DNA of 60,000 nt from positions 532,064,291 through 532,124,290 of the forward strand of contig NC_081409.1 of assembly GCF_030272615.1 (NCBI RefSeq), read 5' to 3'. Source of the DNA: Cryptomeria japonica. Taxonomy: Eukaryota > Streptophyta > Pinopsida > Cupressales > Cupressaceae. The translations under genes and the position numbers were made by a program. Below the pieces are notes generated by a model. That model worked only from the letters and a program-made list of their open reading frames with translations. It had not been told where the DNA came from and did not search any database. This document shows positions 23,908 to 35,797 of this stretch, piece after piece (positions within the stretch are counted from its first letter, which is position 1; each line of letters starts with the position of its first letter).

Positions 23908-24500
23908 CCTACACGTAGACATTAGGCGTCTGCGTAGATGTCAAAATAGAAACTAATTGTAGTAAACAGTTAGTTGTAAATTTGAAATTTTAAAATTCAA
24001 AATTCAAATTTAGGTGAGCTTTTCCAGGTTCGACGTAGACGTCAAACCAGAGAACATATGTCAATCGTCTAGGCAGACGTTGATGCATCAAAAGGCTAGA
24101 AAGCTAACCTAATTAAACTAAGAAATTGAAAAATAGAAAAACTAATCTAGAGTTGTTCTGTTCTTTTTAAGACTTTTATGGTGTTGTATTTTTAAATTAT
24201 AGAAGAAAGAAAAAAATGTAAAATTAAGCTCTAAAACTAGTGTCTTTTAATCTAGAGTTGTTTTGTTCTTTTTAAGACTTTTATAGTGTTGTATTTTAAA
24301 TTATAGAAGAAAGAAAAAAATGTAAAATTAAGCTCTAAAACTAAGTGTCAAAAGACACTAGGCGTAGACCTTGAATAATATCATAGACGTTGAAAGACAA
24401 CAATCTACAAAAAAGCGGTTAATTTTTTTTTAAATTAAGATGCAGACGTCAATCCTTGGCGGAGACGTTGAACCAACAAGGCAGATGCAGGCATTGAATC
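23908..24500. repeat. Dispersed GTAGACGT-type motifs flanking E2
   Basis: Short related motifs recur: ACGTAGACATTAGGCGT, GCGTAGATGTCAAA, GACGTAGACGTCAAA, GGCAGACGTTGA, GGCGTAGACCTTGA, CATAGACGTTGA, GCAGACGTCAA and GGAGACGTTGAA. Weaker versions lie at 16990-17100 on the other side of E2. Function unknown. Confidence 0.6.
24144..24353. repeat. Tandem duplication of about 105 bp
   Basis: The unit starting AATCTAGAGTTGTT at 24144 is repeated at 24249 with a handful of changes and small indels; both end near CTCTAAAACTA. Confidence 0.9.
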
Positions 24501-25861
24501 GGGGCTTGCAAGCTTGCAATCACAAAAACTTGAAATTTAAATTAGTAAAGAGGGACATGGGTCCCACCTAGCATGCCAAAATGAACCAAGGTAAATCTAT
24601 GCAAGGGTTAGAAGGTTAGTTCAAATCTAATTAAACATAAAACATTCAAATAAAAACATTCAAATAACCTTATACCTTGCAAAGAAGCCACTTTGTTCCT
24701 TTAATTGGACCTTTGATGAAGCCAAGGATGCACCCCTCCTCAACTTGTTTGGATTGGTCCTATGTGGGTATGTGGATTTCTCTCCAAAATGTACAACAAA
24801 TTAGATGGATATGGATGATGGATAGTGGATGATGTATGAATTCTTATGAGAACTAGGAAGTGGATGGCTAAATTGACTATAATGAGGATGCTAGGAGGAG
24901 GATTCTAAGCATAAATGAGCAACATTAGATTACTTGAATTGGATATGAGATATGAAGGGGAGGAGACCCCAATTTAGAGATTGGAAGGGAGAAGAATGGA
25001 TGGTTGAGATTGAAGATGAATCAAGGGTGGAGATTGAAGGAAGGTGGGGATATGGATTGAGAGGACAAAGTGTGGAGACCAAGAGATTTTCCATAAAGGC
25101 ATTTCTTGTCTCCACACTCCACAAGGTGCATGGGGAAGAGATCCTCAAGTACCTTTGGGGAATAAAAATGAATTTAAAATTCCTTGGGAGAGGACAAGGG
25201 AATTAAAAATTCCCAAATAATGGATTGCATGGGGAAAGGAAATGGGAAAAGGAATTAAAAATTCCTTGGGAAATCAGAGTGCCTAGGAGAATGGGGAATT
25301 TTGAAATCCTTGAAATTACCTAATTAGGTGCATTTAAGGTTGGAATGTGAAGGGGACAAGAGGGGACAAGCCTTTTATGGCAATTGGTTGTCTTGGTGGC
25401 TAATCATGGGGATTAGACACTAGAAACTGATTAAAAATGGGGATTAAGAGGATTAATAAGAGATTAGAAGGCAAGTGTATTTGTAGGAGGATTTGACAAG
25501 AGGAGAGAGAATGAGTGGAGGAATTAAAAATTGAGAAATAATGTTAAGTAGGCTTCTAGAAGAATTAATTAGGCTAAGTGTGGATTTGGAAAAGTGATTT
25601 GTAGGAATCACATGATTTAGTTAATTAGTTTGAATTAATTAACTAAAGGGGATTTTAGAAGAATCAATTAATTTTGAGGACTTTAGAAGAATAGGAGATA
25701 ATTGATTTGTTTAATAAATCAATTATTGGACTATAGTGACATGATTAATTAAAATAAATTTAATTAATTCTGAGAAGAATAAAGGGGATCATAATTAAAT
25801 AAATTAATTATGTAGAAAGGATAAATTAATTAAATGTTTAATTTAATTAAGTTGAAACGTC
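24501..25861. other. Unassigned AT-rich spacer
   Basis: No coding frame was recognised. The stretch 25600-25860 is rich in TTAATTAA-type strings. It may be a decayed LTR, but no terminal repeats were found. Confidence 0.35.
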
Positions 25862-26440
25862 TATACACACGATCAACAGGTAGAGTGAAAAGGAGGGTCC
25901 AGAAGCCAGTAATTTACAGCTACAAGGATGGGCTCCATTATGAGGGGGTTGATGATATATATCATTGGAGAGAGGCCTTAGAATGAGTGGATGCAGGTAG
26001 CATCAAATGGAGGCCCTACATGGGTATAGTAGGTTAGGTGGAGGATTTGAGGCGAATCCCATACGTTATCACATCAATCTACATCATAGGGCAATGGGAG
26101 TATGTCATCGAGAGGTACAAGCCAAACAAGGTCAGATGACAGTTTGGAGTCAAATAGGATGTGCTCAACCCTGAATATGGATTAAAGTGAACAAATAGGG
26201 AGAGGGTGGAAAATTTTGAGCTATGATTAGCGAGGGAGGGATTGATTGCAAAGTACACCCAGCTGACTCTGACAGTATGGGATCGAGGGCAAGGCGAGCC
26301 AACCCTAGAGTGACAGATGCATACACTACATGGAGGGAACATAGTATACCAAGGCAAATTGGTAGGGTAGTATTACCACCATTGGTAGTGAGGAGGAGGG
26401 AGGCACCAGCTAGAGGTAGTGTTAGTCTCAAATTTTGATT
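25862..26440 (+). pseudogene. Plant-mobile-domain-like fragment
   Basis: One plus frame carries IYSYKDGLHYEGVDDIYHWR, IKWRPYMG, IPYVITSIYIIGQWEYVIER, YKPNKVR(stop)QFGVK(stop)DV, and VENFEL, with about eight in-frame stops. The arrangement of a WRPY turn, a hydrophobic helix and a '..V.RQFG..QDV' box matches the plant mobile domain (aminotransferase-like) found in transposons and a few host genes; the match is by eye. Several stops are TGA or TAG where CGA or CAG would keep the motif. No N-terminus, catalytic partner or element boundary is visible. Confidence 0.5.
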
Positions 26441-27286
26441 TTCCTTCTATCCTTCCTGTAATAAATAAATCAACTCTGTCTGCATATGAAAAGATCAGGG
26501 AAATGGAACTCAAGAGTAACATATGACAAGGTTTTGAGACCTTCTACACTTTGAACTTATCCAAAGTTCAGGTGGGTATACCTTTTATGAATATCTTCAC
26601 ACTTTAAAACTAAGATCCACAGTAAACCAGTGCTAAAAAACCTGTGGACTTCATCACCTCAATGAAACTGAAACACTAAAGGAAAAACTTGCATTCATTT
26701 TGAGTATTGATCTTCAAGAAAAGATAGAAAGAGATCCTACAATCTGATACCAATGCCTTATCTGGGCTACAAAGTCACTTAAATCAAACACTAATTCTTA
26801 AAATGGAACACTCATATACATCTCATCATTTTGGCTTTTATGAATCCCATACATGCCTAACATATATATATCTTCTCCCATTCAACTAAAACAATTCATT
26901 AGATTCATAGCAACAAACAATAGACTTGCTAACAGAAGTATTTCATGCACATTTAATCCCTCTCCTGAAGAGAAAAGCCAGAAATAATATCTACAAGATT
27001 GCCTTACAATCCATGTTCATTTGAACAACCCTAGATTATCCAAATGAAACTAGCAAACTAAAGAATGTACACCAAAAGACAAAGGAATTTTAGGCCTAAA
27101 ACTTTGATCTGTATATTCATATTCATTCCTGAAAATATTACATAACTCAGAGCAATCTCCTTAAAACCAGAAAAAGGTCCTAAATATATTTTGCCAGAGT
27201 TTCTTTACAACATTCTTGTGATCTTTTTTACACTAGTCCTGGTATCCATTTATAACATTATGGATGCATACGAGCTTCGGACATTC
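26441..27286. other. Unassigned spacer 3' of the E6 ORF
   Basis: AT-rich sequence without a supported gene. A reverse-strand ATTGGTATCAGAT string at about 26743-26755 resembles a copia PBS but has no LTR context. Confidence 0.3.
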
Positions 27287-30200
27287 CTAGAAAGGTTTGT
27301 TACAAACCGCGATACTCTCCAAGAAACAGTTACAAGTCTTTTCAATATCAACGGCCTCTTCCATTTGTTATTCTGCTGCAACCTTTTCTATCTGCTCTAG
27401 AGTATCTTCTTGTTGTCCGATATATTTGTCCTTCCACTCCTAGAACACATCATCATTTGGCCAAGCAAAGCTAATAATCTTACGTTTCATCCTTTCTAAC
27501 CTTTTCCAAGAGACCCTTAACTGCCCAATTTGTGTTTCTATGAAACCATAATGTGATTTCACCTTTTCAATCTCTTCAATTGTTTGGACAAATAAGGATG
27601 TGTCATCAGTGTTAATGATTTCATTAACCCTTTGGGACAATTTGTGGTCCAGCTCATCTAGCCATGCCTTCTCCTCTTTCAACTGAATGGGACCGATAAA
27701 ACCCACTAGAAACAATTTATATTTGTGAACTGAATATTATTTTCTATAAAGTTGGGCTTTTCTTTTTACACCTACCCTTTCCTCTAAGAATATATTCATT
27801 TCTTTTGTAAACTCACTAGTGGACCTAAGATTGTCATTTGCCTCTGCATCTGCATGGGATGAACACATGAGCTCTAACTCCTTACCTCTAGGCATCCACT
27901 TATTAAGAATTAGTTCTAAGGTGGTTTCATCCTCTCTTAATTCAATCAGAATATTCAAGATCCTTTTCATAGAAATGTGTATAGCAGAGGCCTTGACCGA
28001 ATCAACAAACTTCAAAATTGTGGCTTTTACCTTTTCTTCATACTTGCTTGCAAACAATGTTTGAGCTTGTTTCAACTTTTCCAACTCATGTTGGACACTT
28101 TCAGCTAACTAGAAACTAGAAGGCATAGGAGAAGGGGGATATTCTATAATGAGACTAGTAGGTGGAGGTCTTGTTGGAGAGGAGGCTATCATGAGAGTAG
28201 AGGATTCACCTAGATGGTGCTGACCTACCAACTGACTCTGAAGTCTAGCAATAATAATATCTATGTTGGCTACTCCTTCTTTGGCCTCATTGTAAGCCTT
28301 AAAGATGGTTTCCAATTTTAATTGGAGACTAGCCTTCTCTTTTGCCTCCTTTTCTACTACTGCCACACTAAACTTTGTAGTTTCCAAGACCGTGCTTACA
28401 GCTTCCACCACCCTTGTATCTTGAACTCTTTTTACAATCATGCCTCCTAGGAGACTAGAATCTAGTACACCTTTCCTCCTTTTACTCTCACCCTTATTCA
28501 GTGACCACATGACTAGAGCAGCATTATCTTTGTTGAAGGTCACTCCTTCCATGGGTTTTGTTTCCTTCCTTACTGCTTCAAGGACCAGAGCATCAGCTAT
28601 ATCCCATTCAAAGAGGATTAAAACACCAGCCTTAGACACCATCTCTCTTCCCTTCTCAAGAGTAATAGTTTTGAACTCTTCAATCATTTCTTGCTTCACT
28701 TCTTCTTCCACTTGAGTTACATCTCTATGAGGCTGTTCACTCTTCCTTTGCTCACATCTAGCTTTGAATTTTTCCATATTTTTCTTCCACACAAATTGCA
28801 TGAAAGCCCCTATTGTAACAAAATTATTGTTAGCCAGGAAATCCTCATTGGCTTGCTTAATAGTAAGGTCTAATTCTTTTCCCGTTAGCTCACCATCAAT
28901 CAAGTTCATTTCAGCACTAGGTGGCTCTTCTAGCAACCCCTCATGGGTCTCCTCATATGTGTAGGCAATCTCCCTGAGACTCCCTAACTGTAACAATTGT
29001 TCAGCCACTGCCTGTTCATCTCCTATGTGGATAGGGGACTAAGATGGAGAATACAAAGGCTCATTGGCTTGCACTTCCTTTTCTACCCTTTGCCTTTTAG
29101 GGGAGTCTTGGATGTCAATGACATCCTCAATTGCTATTTTCCCTCTTGAAGTGGAAGGCTTACCTGTCACTGGAATCATCACACTGTACTTTGATTTCAT
29201 ATGCATTACATAGCCACCAGGTGGGATAGCCTTAGCAAAGGCAGGATTAGCTAAAACCAATTTAACCTTGTTAGGATCATTTTGCATTATAGCCTCCCTT
29301 TTTTCTTTCAAGGTTTGCATGAGGTGTTCAAAATAAAGAACCAAGAATTTGATTTTCTCCTCAAAGGGATTGAAACTAGAGAGAGGGTCATAATTGCTAT
29401 CAAATTGATGAATGAAATCAAGAGCCCTCTTATATGCAACCCATTTCTTTTTCCTCAGTTCTTTCTCATCCAAACTGAATTCATTTCTAATTAAATCTTC
29501 AGAGAACTGAAATTGGTGAGGCCTACCTTTACACACTGCCCTCTTTCTAAACATGTCGTTGAAAAAGTCCTCAAGGTCTGCACATCTTGAAATCGTAGTT
29601 GACAACCTATATGGCTTAAAGAATTCTTCAAAATATTTCCAGCCACCTTTAGTGATCACAAAATGATGGGCCATAGTAATGGTTGGGAAAATGGTCCCTT
29701 TACCCCTATTTGTCAACTCTACCTCTTGTACACCTCCAATTTGCCTCAAGACTTCTGCAATCCCTATCTTCAATGGGACCTGATAGGGCAATAGATAGGG
29801 AGTACTTCTAAAACCATACACTCTGAAAATGGTAGAAACGGGGTACAAATACATATCTCCCCAATTTGAACAATCTTAATACCCTCAGCAAACTCTTTAG
29901 GCCTGAGGAATTCCAAGAGAGCCTTAGGAATCCTAGGGTTTTCTGTGCACAAAATAAATCTAATCTTAGATGCAAAGCATCTATCAAAATTTAAATAGCT
30001 AGCATCTTCTCTATCCCAGGATAAAACAGTGCTCCGAAGTTGAACATGCATCTATTCCTTATCTTTTATCTTAACCAAATCCATTTCCTTTGCAAAATAG
30101 TTAGCACCCCTGAACAAAAACATGTGCATTAAAAGGGAATACCATCCAAACGGTCTATCCACCTTACCATTTTTTATCCCTACTAGCCCTACATGAATTG

Positions 30201-30956
30201 CATCAGTAAGGTATGGCACATAATCAAATGTTATTGCAAGAGAGGGGTTTAGAATTTGTGCAATCATTAGCATGTAATGGGTTGGCATGTTTTCCTCAGC
30301 ATCTTCTCCAAAATCTGACACAGTGCCCAATACATACCCTTAGCTCTTAGAGTAAATAGATTCAAGGAGAAGGGTTCCATTGTACTAGGCCCTACAACTG
30401 TTAACCCTCCTATCTTGACAAAAAAATATTTCAGTGGGCCACTCCTAAGGTGATCCCTTTGTGCATTATAGACCTAGGCTAATGACTCAAAATCAATAGG
30501 TTCTAACATGTTTGAAACTTCACTGAGCTTAAATACATTTCTGAATTCATCATCATTTATTTCAATCAGGGCTGATCCCTTCACATTCTTGATACATCTA
30601 GCTATAGGGTCATAATTTTGTGCAATCAGAGTTAACAAATTTACATCCATGAACACACCAGGAACAATAAGCTTCCCCACATCCAATTCCCATATGCTAT
30701 TTAAAGGGGCAAGGGAATGTCTCTGACCAAAACCAACTTTGAACAATCCTAAACTTGACAACCCTATTTGAGGATCCCTTAACCAATTAACTTTATCATA
30801 TAAGCCATCCCCAATTATCAGACAAGGGTTCTTTCATACTAATTCTTTAGCTTTAGCCTCGACATTGGTTGACATAGTTAACTGTTCCAAAAAATCATCA
30901 CAAATGTTCCTATCCTGGTAATTCACTTTTCCTGTCAACTCCCTTCTTGGTGCCAT
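27287..30956 (-). pseudogene. E6 accessory ORF of unknown function
   Basis: Minus-strand frame of about 1,220 codons from the ATG at 30954-30956 (MAPRRELTGKV) to a TAG at 27287. It is interrupted by an early TGA, two frameshifts (near 30400 and 29850) and a few stops. The N-terminal third is helical: INDDEFRNVFKLS at about 30562-30520, then MLMIAQILNPS and KVDRPFGWYSLLMHMF at 30290-30130. The middle has a basic cluster (SPKRQRVEKE, about 29100) after a P/S-rich stretch, followed by charged helices (EEEVKQEMIEEFKTI). The C-terminus is a predicted coiled coil (LDELDHKLSQRVNEI, WKRLERMKRKI). No RT, integrase, protease or zinc knuckle was found. The layout parallels the E2 and E5 accessory ORFs. 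No LTRs were found around it, so its carrier is unknown. A decayed host gene is possible but less likely. Confidence 0.65.
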
Positions 30957-31289
30957 CTTGATAATGCAACTATATCAATTGAGACTTGCACAGACCTCTA
31001 ATGAAACAATTCACAGAGCAATCACCGAATTTAGACCAGAATTAGCAAGAGAAAGCACAAAAACCTGTTATTCACCTGAAGAAAAACTGCTCCGCACCAA
31101 TTGCTCTACAATAGAATTCATTGAAATGATGCCAACATTCAAGTTGATGTGGACTCTAATACAGAAAGTTGGCATTGAATTTTAGAAATTAATCCCGCAT
31201 GCTTCGGCCATCACCTCAGAATTGAATTCACAAATCAAATTCAAAAATAGGCTCCAACGGATCATAAATTCTCTGAGTATTTCCTCTAT

Positions 31290-32720
31290 TTCATTGTTTC
31301 GCTATTTCGCAAAGCTTAAAACCTCCACACTTTTCTTTCACAAAATAATGACAACTGTTGGATCATGGGAACTTGCACTGCTTTTATTCCATCCAGTCTT
31401 TCTGTGTTAGTGACGGGCCCTTCCTTCTTTTCACTATTTCACGAGCCTTAAAACTTGTGCAATTTTCCTTCACCAAGCAACACTGACCATTAGATCATGA
31501 TCTACCTGCCCGGTCTTTGTCTCCAACAACAATCGTTAGTCTTATTAACTAACAGTGTATCACCTTGACGTCTAACAGTTTTCGCCATTTCGCAGAGACT
31601 AAGCCGCAAGCATCTTCGAGCCATGAAACAATGACAACCGTTGGATCGACCATGAGATGAACACCTTTTAACATGCTTTAGACCTTTCAAGTGGGCCCTT
31701 TACCTTAGAGATCACTTTCTTTATCTCATCACCAGTTAACAAACGCCACATGGCAGTTGGCCATTTTCTCAGGAAGTTCCATCAGGTTCCATTCTGAAAC
31801 TGCCACGTGCTTTACTTCACTATTCTCCACATAACTGTTGGTTGAACCAAGGCGGGCCCTCAACTACCCTTCAGAGACACGCGCACTTAGCAGGTCACCA
31901 TTACATTCCATGGAACAAACCATCTATCCTACCATGCCATACCTTCGTGTCTGCCACCTCAACAGTCTGGTCTCAGTCTTTCAAAGGAATTTCTTCTTCG
32001 GTGAGTGTTCTATAGGTCTCATCGAACATGCACTTTCATTAAAACTGTCGGGCCCACCACAGACCACCACCTGAGCGCCATTGGACCCACCACCTATCTT
32101 TCACCATTTCACGATCACTAATCTCTTTTTGACTTGTGGTTGCGAAACCACGACAACCATCCGATCAAATCATACTTAATCAGCCTTTAACTTTATGACC
32201 TGCCTATCCTTTGGGTCTATCGGCCCCTTTCACCATTTTACAAACTTAAAACTCAAGTTACTTATCTTCGTGAAACAACGACAACTACTAGATCACAAGA
32301 ATTTTCTCATCAATTACCCTTGCTATGACCACCTCACCCAAGCCCACCACCTTTTCGCTACTTCGTGAAAGGTAGAACACATGCATCATCTGGCCGCGAA
32401 TCAATGCAAGCCATTGATCTTTTCTAAACCGATCATCCTTTAACCAAAGAAGCCGCTTGCCTCTAGGACCCACCAAGTCTTTTGCTATTTTGCAGAACTT
32501 ATATCACATGCATCACAGGCTAGCAAATCAATGTGAGCCGTTGGATTTAAAGAAAGATGCAGGCCTTTAATCTGATGGTCGATCATCTAGTCGGGCCCAC
32601 CAAGCCTTTTCGCTATTTCACAGAACTTAACTTGCTGACATCTCTGCCTAACGAAACAACGACAACTGCAAGATTAACAATGAGTTGCATACTAATTAAG
32701 GAACCCGACAAAACATTAGA
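31290..32720. repeat. Degenerate tandem array, period about 130 bp
   Basis: A block reading TTTTCGCTATTTCGCAGAACTTAAAA..., followed by a CGTGAAACAACGACAACYGTTGGATC-like block, recurs with starts near 31298, 31430, 31582, 32097, 32229, 32347, 32478 and 32608. Several adjacent spacings are 118-152 bp. The middle part (31700-32090) is too diverged to align by eye. It lies in the leader position of the E6 ORF. Confidence 0.75.
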
Positions 32721-33479
32721 ACAAGACATAGGCGAAGGCGTAAATTTTGAAAATATTAAGGGACCGCCTAGGGAAAGAACTAAAGGGGGGACACTTTTCA
32801 TGATAGACCGACCCTTCTTTAATTGGTAAAAGTAACTCAGAAATAGAACACAAGGGTTTTTTGCAAACATAGGAAGGGTTAAAACTCAAAAACCTTAAAC
32901 CCTCTTCTGACCCAAGAAAAACAAAGGCAACAAGGCCATAGTAGACACATTTTTTGCATACTTCTATCCAATTATGGAACAAGAATATCCAATTTTAAAC
33001 AGTGATAACATGTAGGATAGTGGGCTTATGCCATCTTACTTAGAAAATTTGAAGGGTAGCAGCTATAGTTTTGAGTTCTAGGGTAGTGTCGACAACACCA
33101 CATAGGAGAAACTAGGTGGAGTCAATATCTGGTACCTACAAATCCTACAACCACCAAAAACAACCCAACAACATATACAATAATATCTATATCGTAAATG
33201 ATTAGGAAAAAGAAAAAGAATTACAACGTCATATCATGCTCATGATGAGTGTTATGACATCGTCTCTTATCACAAATATAGTAGTAAGACAATTATAATA
33301 GGTATAATCTCATACAACATAATTATGAAGTAGAGTTAGTACCATTAATATATCATCATATCATCCAATATAATCATGAATCTAAATCATAAACCAAGGC
33401 ATAGATCTAGTAATCATAATGAATCCACTAATGTCAATGAGAATATTAATATTAAGAATGAAACAAGAGACATCCAGAA
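32721..33479. other. Unassigned spacer
   Basis: No coding frame, RNA gene or repeat boundary was recognised. It should include the 3' end of the decayed copia element E7. Confidence 0.3.
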
Positions 33480-34071
33480 CATGAACAAATCTAAAAGTGT
33501 TTCTCACATCCTCTCATAAAGGATGAGTCAGTGAGGGACACTACACCTTGGAAGAGAAATGAGAGGGGTTCCAACATCATTGTTTAATCACTACAAGTAG
33601 AGAGGCTCATATACTTCGAACACCATCTAAACTTTTTTGTGCTCATAGCCTTAGTTAAGGAATATGAAACATTCATCAAATTCTCTATATTTACCAACTT
33701 CACCCTACCATCCTCCACTATATCTCTAACAAAAATGATACTAAACATCAATGTGCTTGGTCTAGGAATGAAATTTCAAGTTCTTAGCTAGGCATATTGC
33801 ACTCTAACTATCACAATAAACTCTCATTGCACCTTGTTTAACTCCAATATTTGAACACAGTCTCTTAACCCGAATGGCTTATTTACTAGCATCTGTAGCA
33901 GCCATATACTCAATTTCAGTAATAGAAAAAGCAATCACATCTTGTCACTTAACTCATCCAACTAATTGAACCACCAAATAAAGTAAACACATAAGCACTA
34001 GTGGATCTCCTGCTATCAATGTTACCTACCCAGTCTAAATCCACATAACCATGAATATCAAGGGAAATATT
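33480..34071 (-). pseudogene. E7 copia RNase H remnant
   Basis: Minus-strand copia RNase H: DIHGYVDLDWVGNIDSRRST, SAYVFTLFGG, then after frameshifts EIEYMAATDASK, VYCDS(stop)SAICLAKNLKFHS, TKHIDV(stop)YHF and a KLVNIENL-like tail. RNase H degrades the RNA strand of the RNA:DNA hybrid during reverse transcription. At 34072 the sequence is cut by the 3' LTR of E3, so E3 inserted into E7. The upstream half of E7 is outside the window or erased. Confidence 0.75.
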
Positions 34072-35162
34072 TGTTCGGACCCAAAGGCAACTGAGACGGG
34101 GGGTGAATCAGTTGTCAATTAATTTCAACCCAAATATAACTCAATCAAACTTGATACTTGATATCGATAAACCAAACTTAATGTTGGTTGATAGATTAGC
34201 AGTTAATATTAATATCGGTGAAACTCAATGCATAAAATAGAAAGAGAAACAACATCCACAACACATAACATAGAGATTTGTACATGGAAACCCTGTAAGG
34301 GGAAAAACCACAGTGAGAAACCTTACCCATAATCAGATGATACTACTGCAGATAGTATGTGTATACAAATGGGGTCTGCACATGCATAAAGGCCAACTGC
34401 CTAGAGCTCATTACTCAATCACACAATAGGAGTCACACTGACTACAATTGGATGGTTAGATCCAATGATAATGTACTGCTCAAAGTAGCATCTCCAATGC
34501 TGGATTTAGTATCGGTTAAGCTCTCATAATCACCTTCAAACCTTCCTTGAACCTTCTCTATGGTCTGCTCATATGATCTTCAATATTCGCACATACCATG
34601 TTACAAAGCCTTATACCATATACCGTCATCTTCCTTCTACCTATTACATCATCTCACAAATGAGATCTTACATATATACCAAAGCCTAAGACCAAATGTG
34701 TAGGTCATCCTACCAAGAATATTACAATTAAACCAATTACAAATAAGTCAAGATGTGATGCATCATGTTGGCTCAATACATTTACAACAATGTCCAATTA
34801 ATAAATCATCTCCATAACCTGTCCTGCTGATCTGGAATAGATAATTCATGTCGGTCCATAACCTAGACCAATTTTTCGGTAACAACAAATATGTCAACCC
34901 GATTAGACCAATAACAAAAATACCAAAACCAAGTGTCCAAACCATGTCTTCAACATAACCAAATGATCTCTAGATGATAACAAGTCATCCTCAGTTCCAA
35001 TGAATAATATAACCTATCAGTGAGCGATATACCGGTGACTATGCATAAGTCACTGAACTTGTCGGTGAACATAATGTGCCAGTTCAACATAACCAAAGAT
35101 CTCCAGAAGATAAGTGTTGAAATCAATGACAAAACCAATGCAACACATCCATAATACCAACA
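34072..35162 (-). mobile_element. 3' LTR of copia element E3
   Basis: The minus strand starts TGTTGGTATTATGGATGTG and ends GGGTCCGAACA, about 1.09 kb, with TG...CA termini. A polypurine tract precedes it, and copia RNase H lies upstream on the same strand. The matching 5' LTR would be beyond E5, outside the window. Left TSD candidate: ATATT (34067-34071). Confidence 0.8.
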
Positions 35163-35178
35163 ATCTCCCCCTTTGGCA
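35163..35178 (-). promoter_or_regulatory. E3 polypurine tract
   Basis: The minus strand reads TGCCAAAGGGGGAGAT immediately before the LTR, the same motif as in E2. Confidence 0.85.
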
Positions 35179-35797
35179 TTGATAGTAACACAAGATTGAA
35201 AAACATCTAAGTGCCAAAACAAAATGCCAAAAACCAAAAATGAACAATCTCCAAAATAGATCAATACCAGAAATCAAAATACAAATGCAGAGAGTATATA
35301 TCTCTCCCCCAATGAATAATCTCTCTCTCCCCATAGGATAATGTTTTTCCATAGATATCTCTCCCCCTTTGACATCAAATTCCAAAGCAATACAAATACC
35401 AAAACATACAACCAACTCATAGAACCAATTACAATAACCAATTATTTTAACCAACTACTCCCCCTAAGAAGTAGCTCTCCTCTATCAAAGCCAAAAAAAA
35501 GGTTTCTCTTTTAATTTTGTCGGTTTGATGCCAATCATCAACTATCTAAGTCTCTACCGGTGAGGGTATTACCCCAAGCTGCTCCCTGAGATATTCAAAA
35601 AAATTCTTAGGCAAAGGCTTAGTAAACATATCTGCAATCTTCTCTTTAGTATTCACATAAACCAATCTCACTTCTTTTGCTTCAACATTCTCTTTTAGAA
35701 AATTGTATTTGATAGAAACATGTTTAGTCTTAGACTAAAATACCGGATTCTTAGATATATCAATTGCTGTTGAATTATCACAATAAATGATTATAGG
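35179..35797 (-). pseudogene. E3 copia RNase H, C-terminal part
   Basis: Minus-strand reading from the E4 insertion point: IIIYCDNSTAIDISKNPVF, a TAG, SKTKHVSIKYNFLKENV, VRLVYVNTKEKIADMFTKPL and FFEYLREQLGVI. This is the canonical end of a copia RNase H. It is followed by about 350 bp of non-coding 3' sequence up to the polypurine tract. The upstream half resumes at 45876, on the other side of E4. One in-frame TAG sits where Q or a similar codon is expected. Confidence 0.85.

Noticed and set aside
26743-26755. Minus-strand ATTGGTATCAGAT resembling a copia PBS
   Set aside because: No LTR end or coding region is placed correctly around it; likely chance or a relic too decayed to call.
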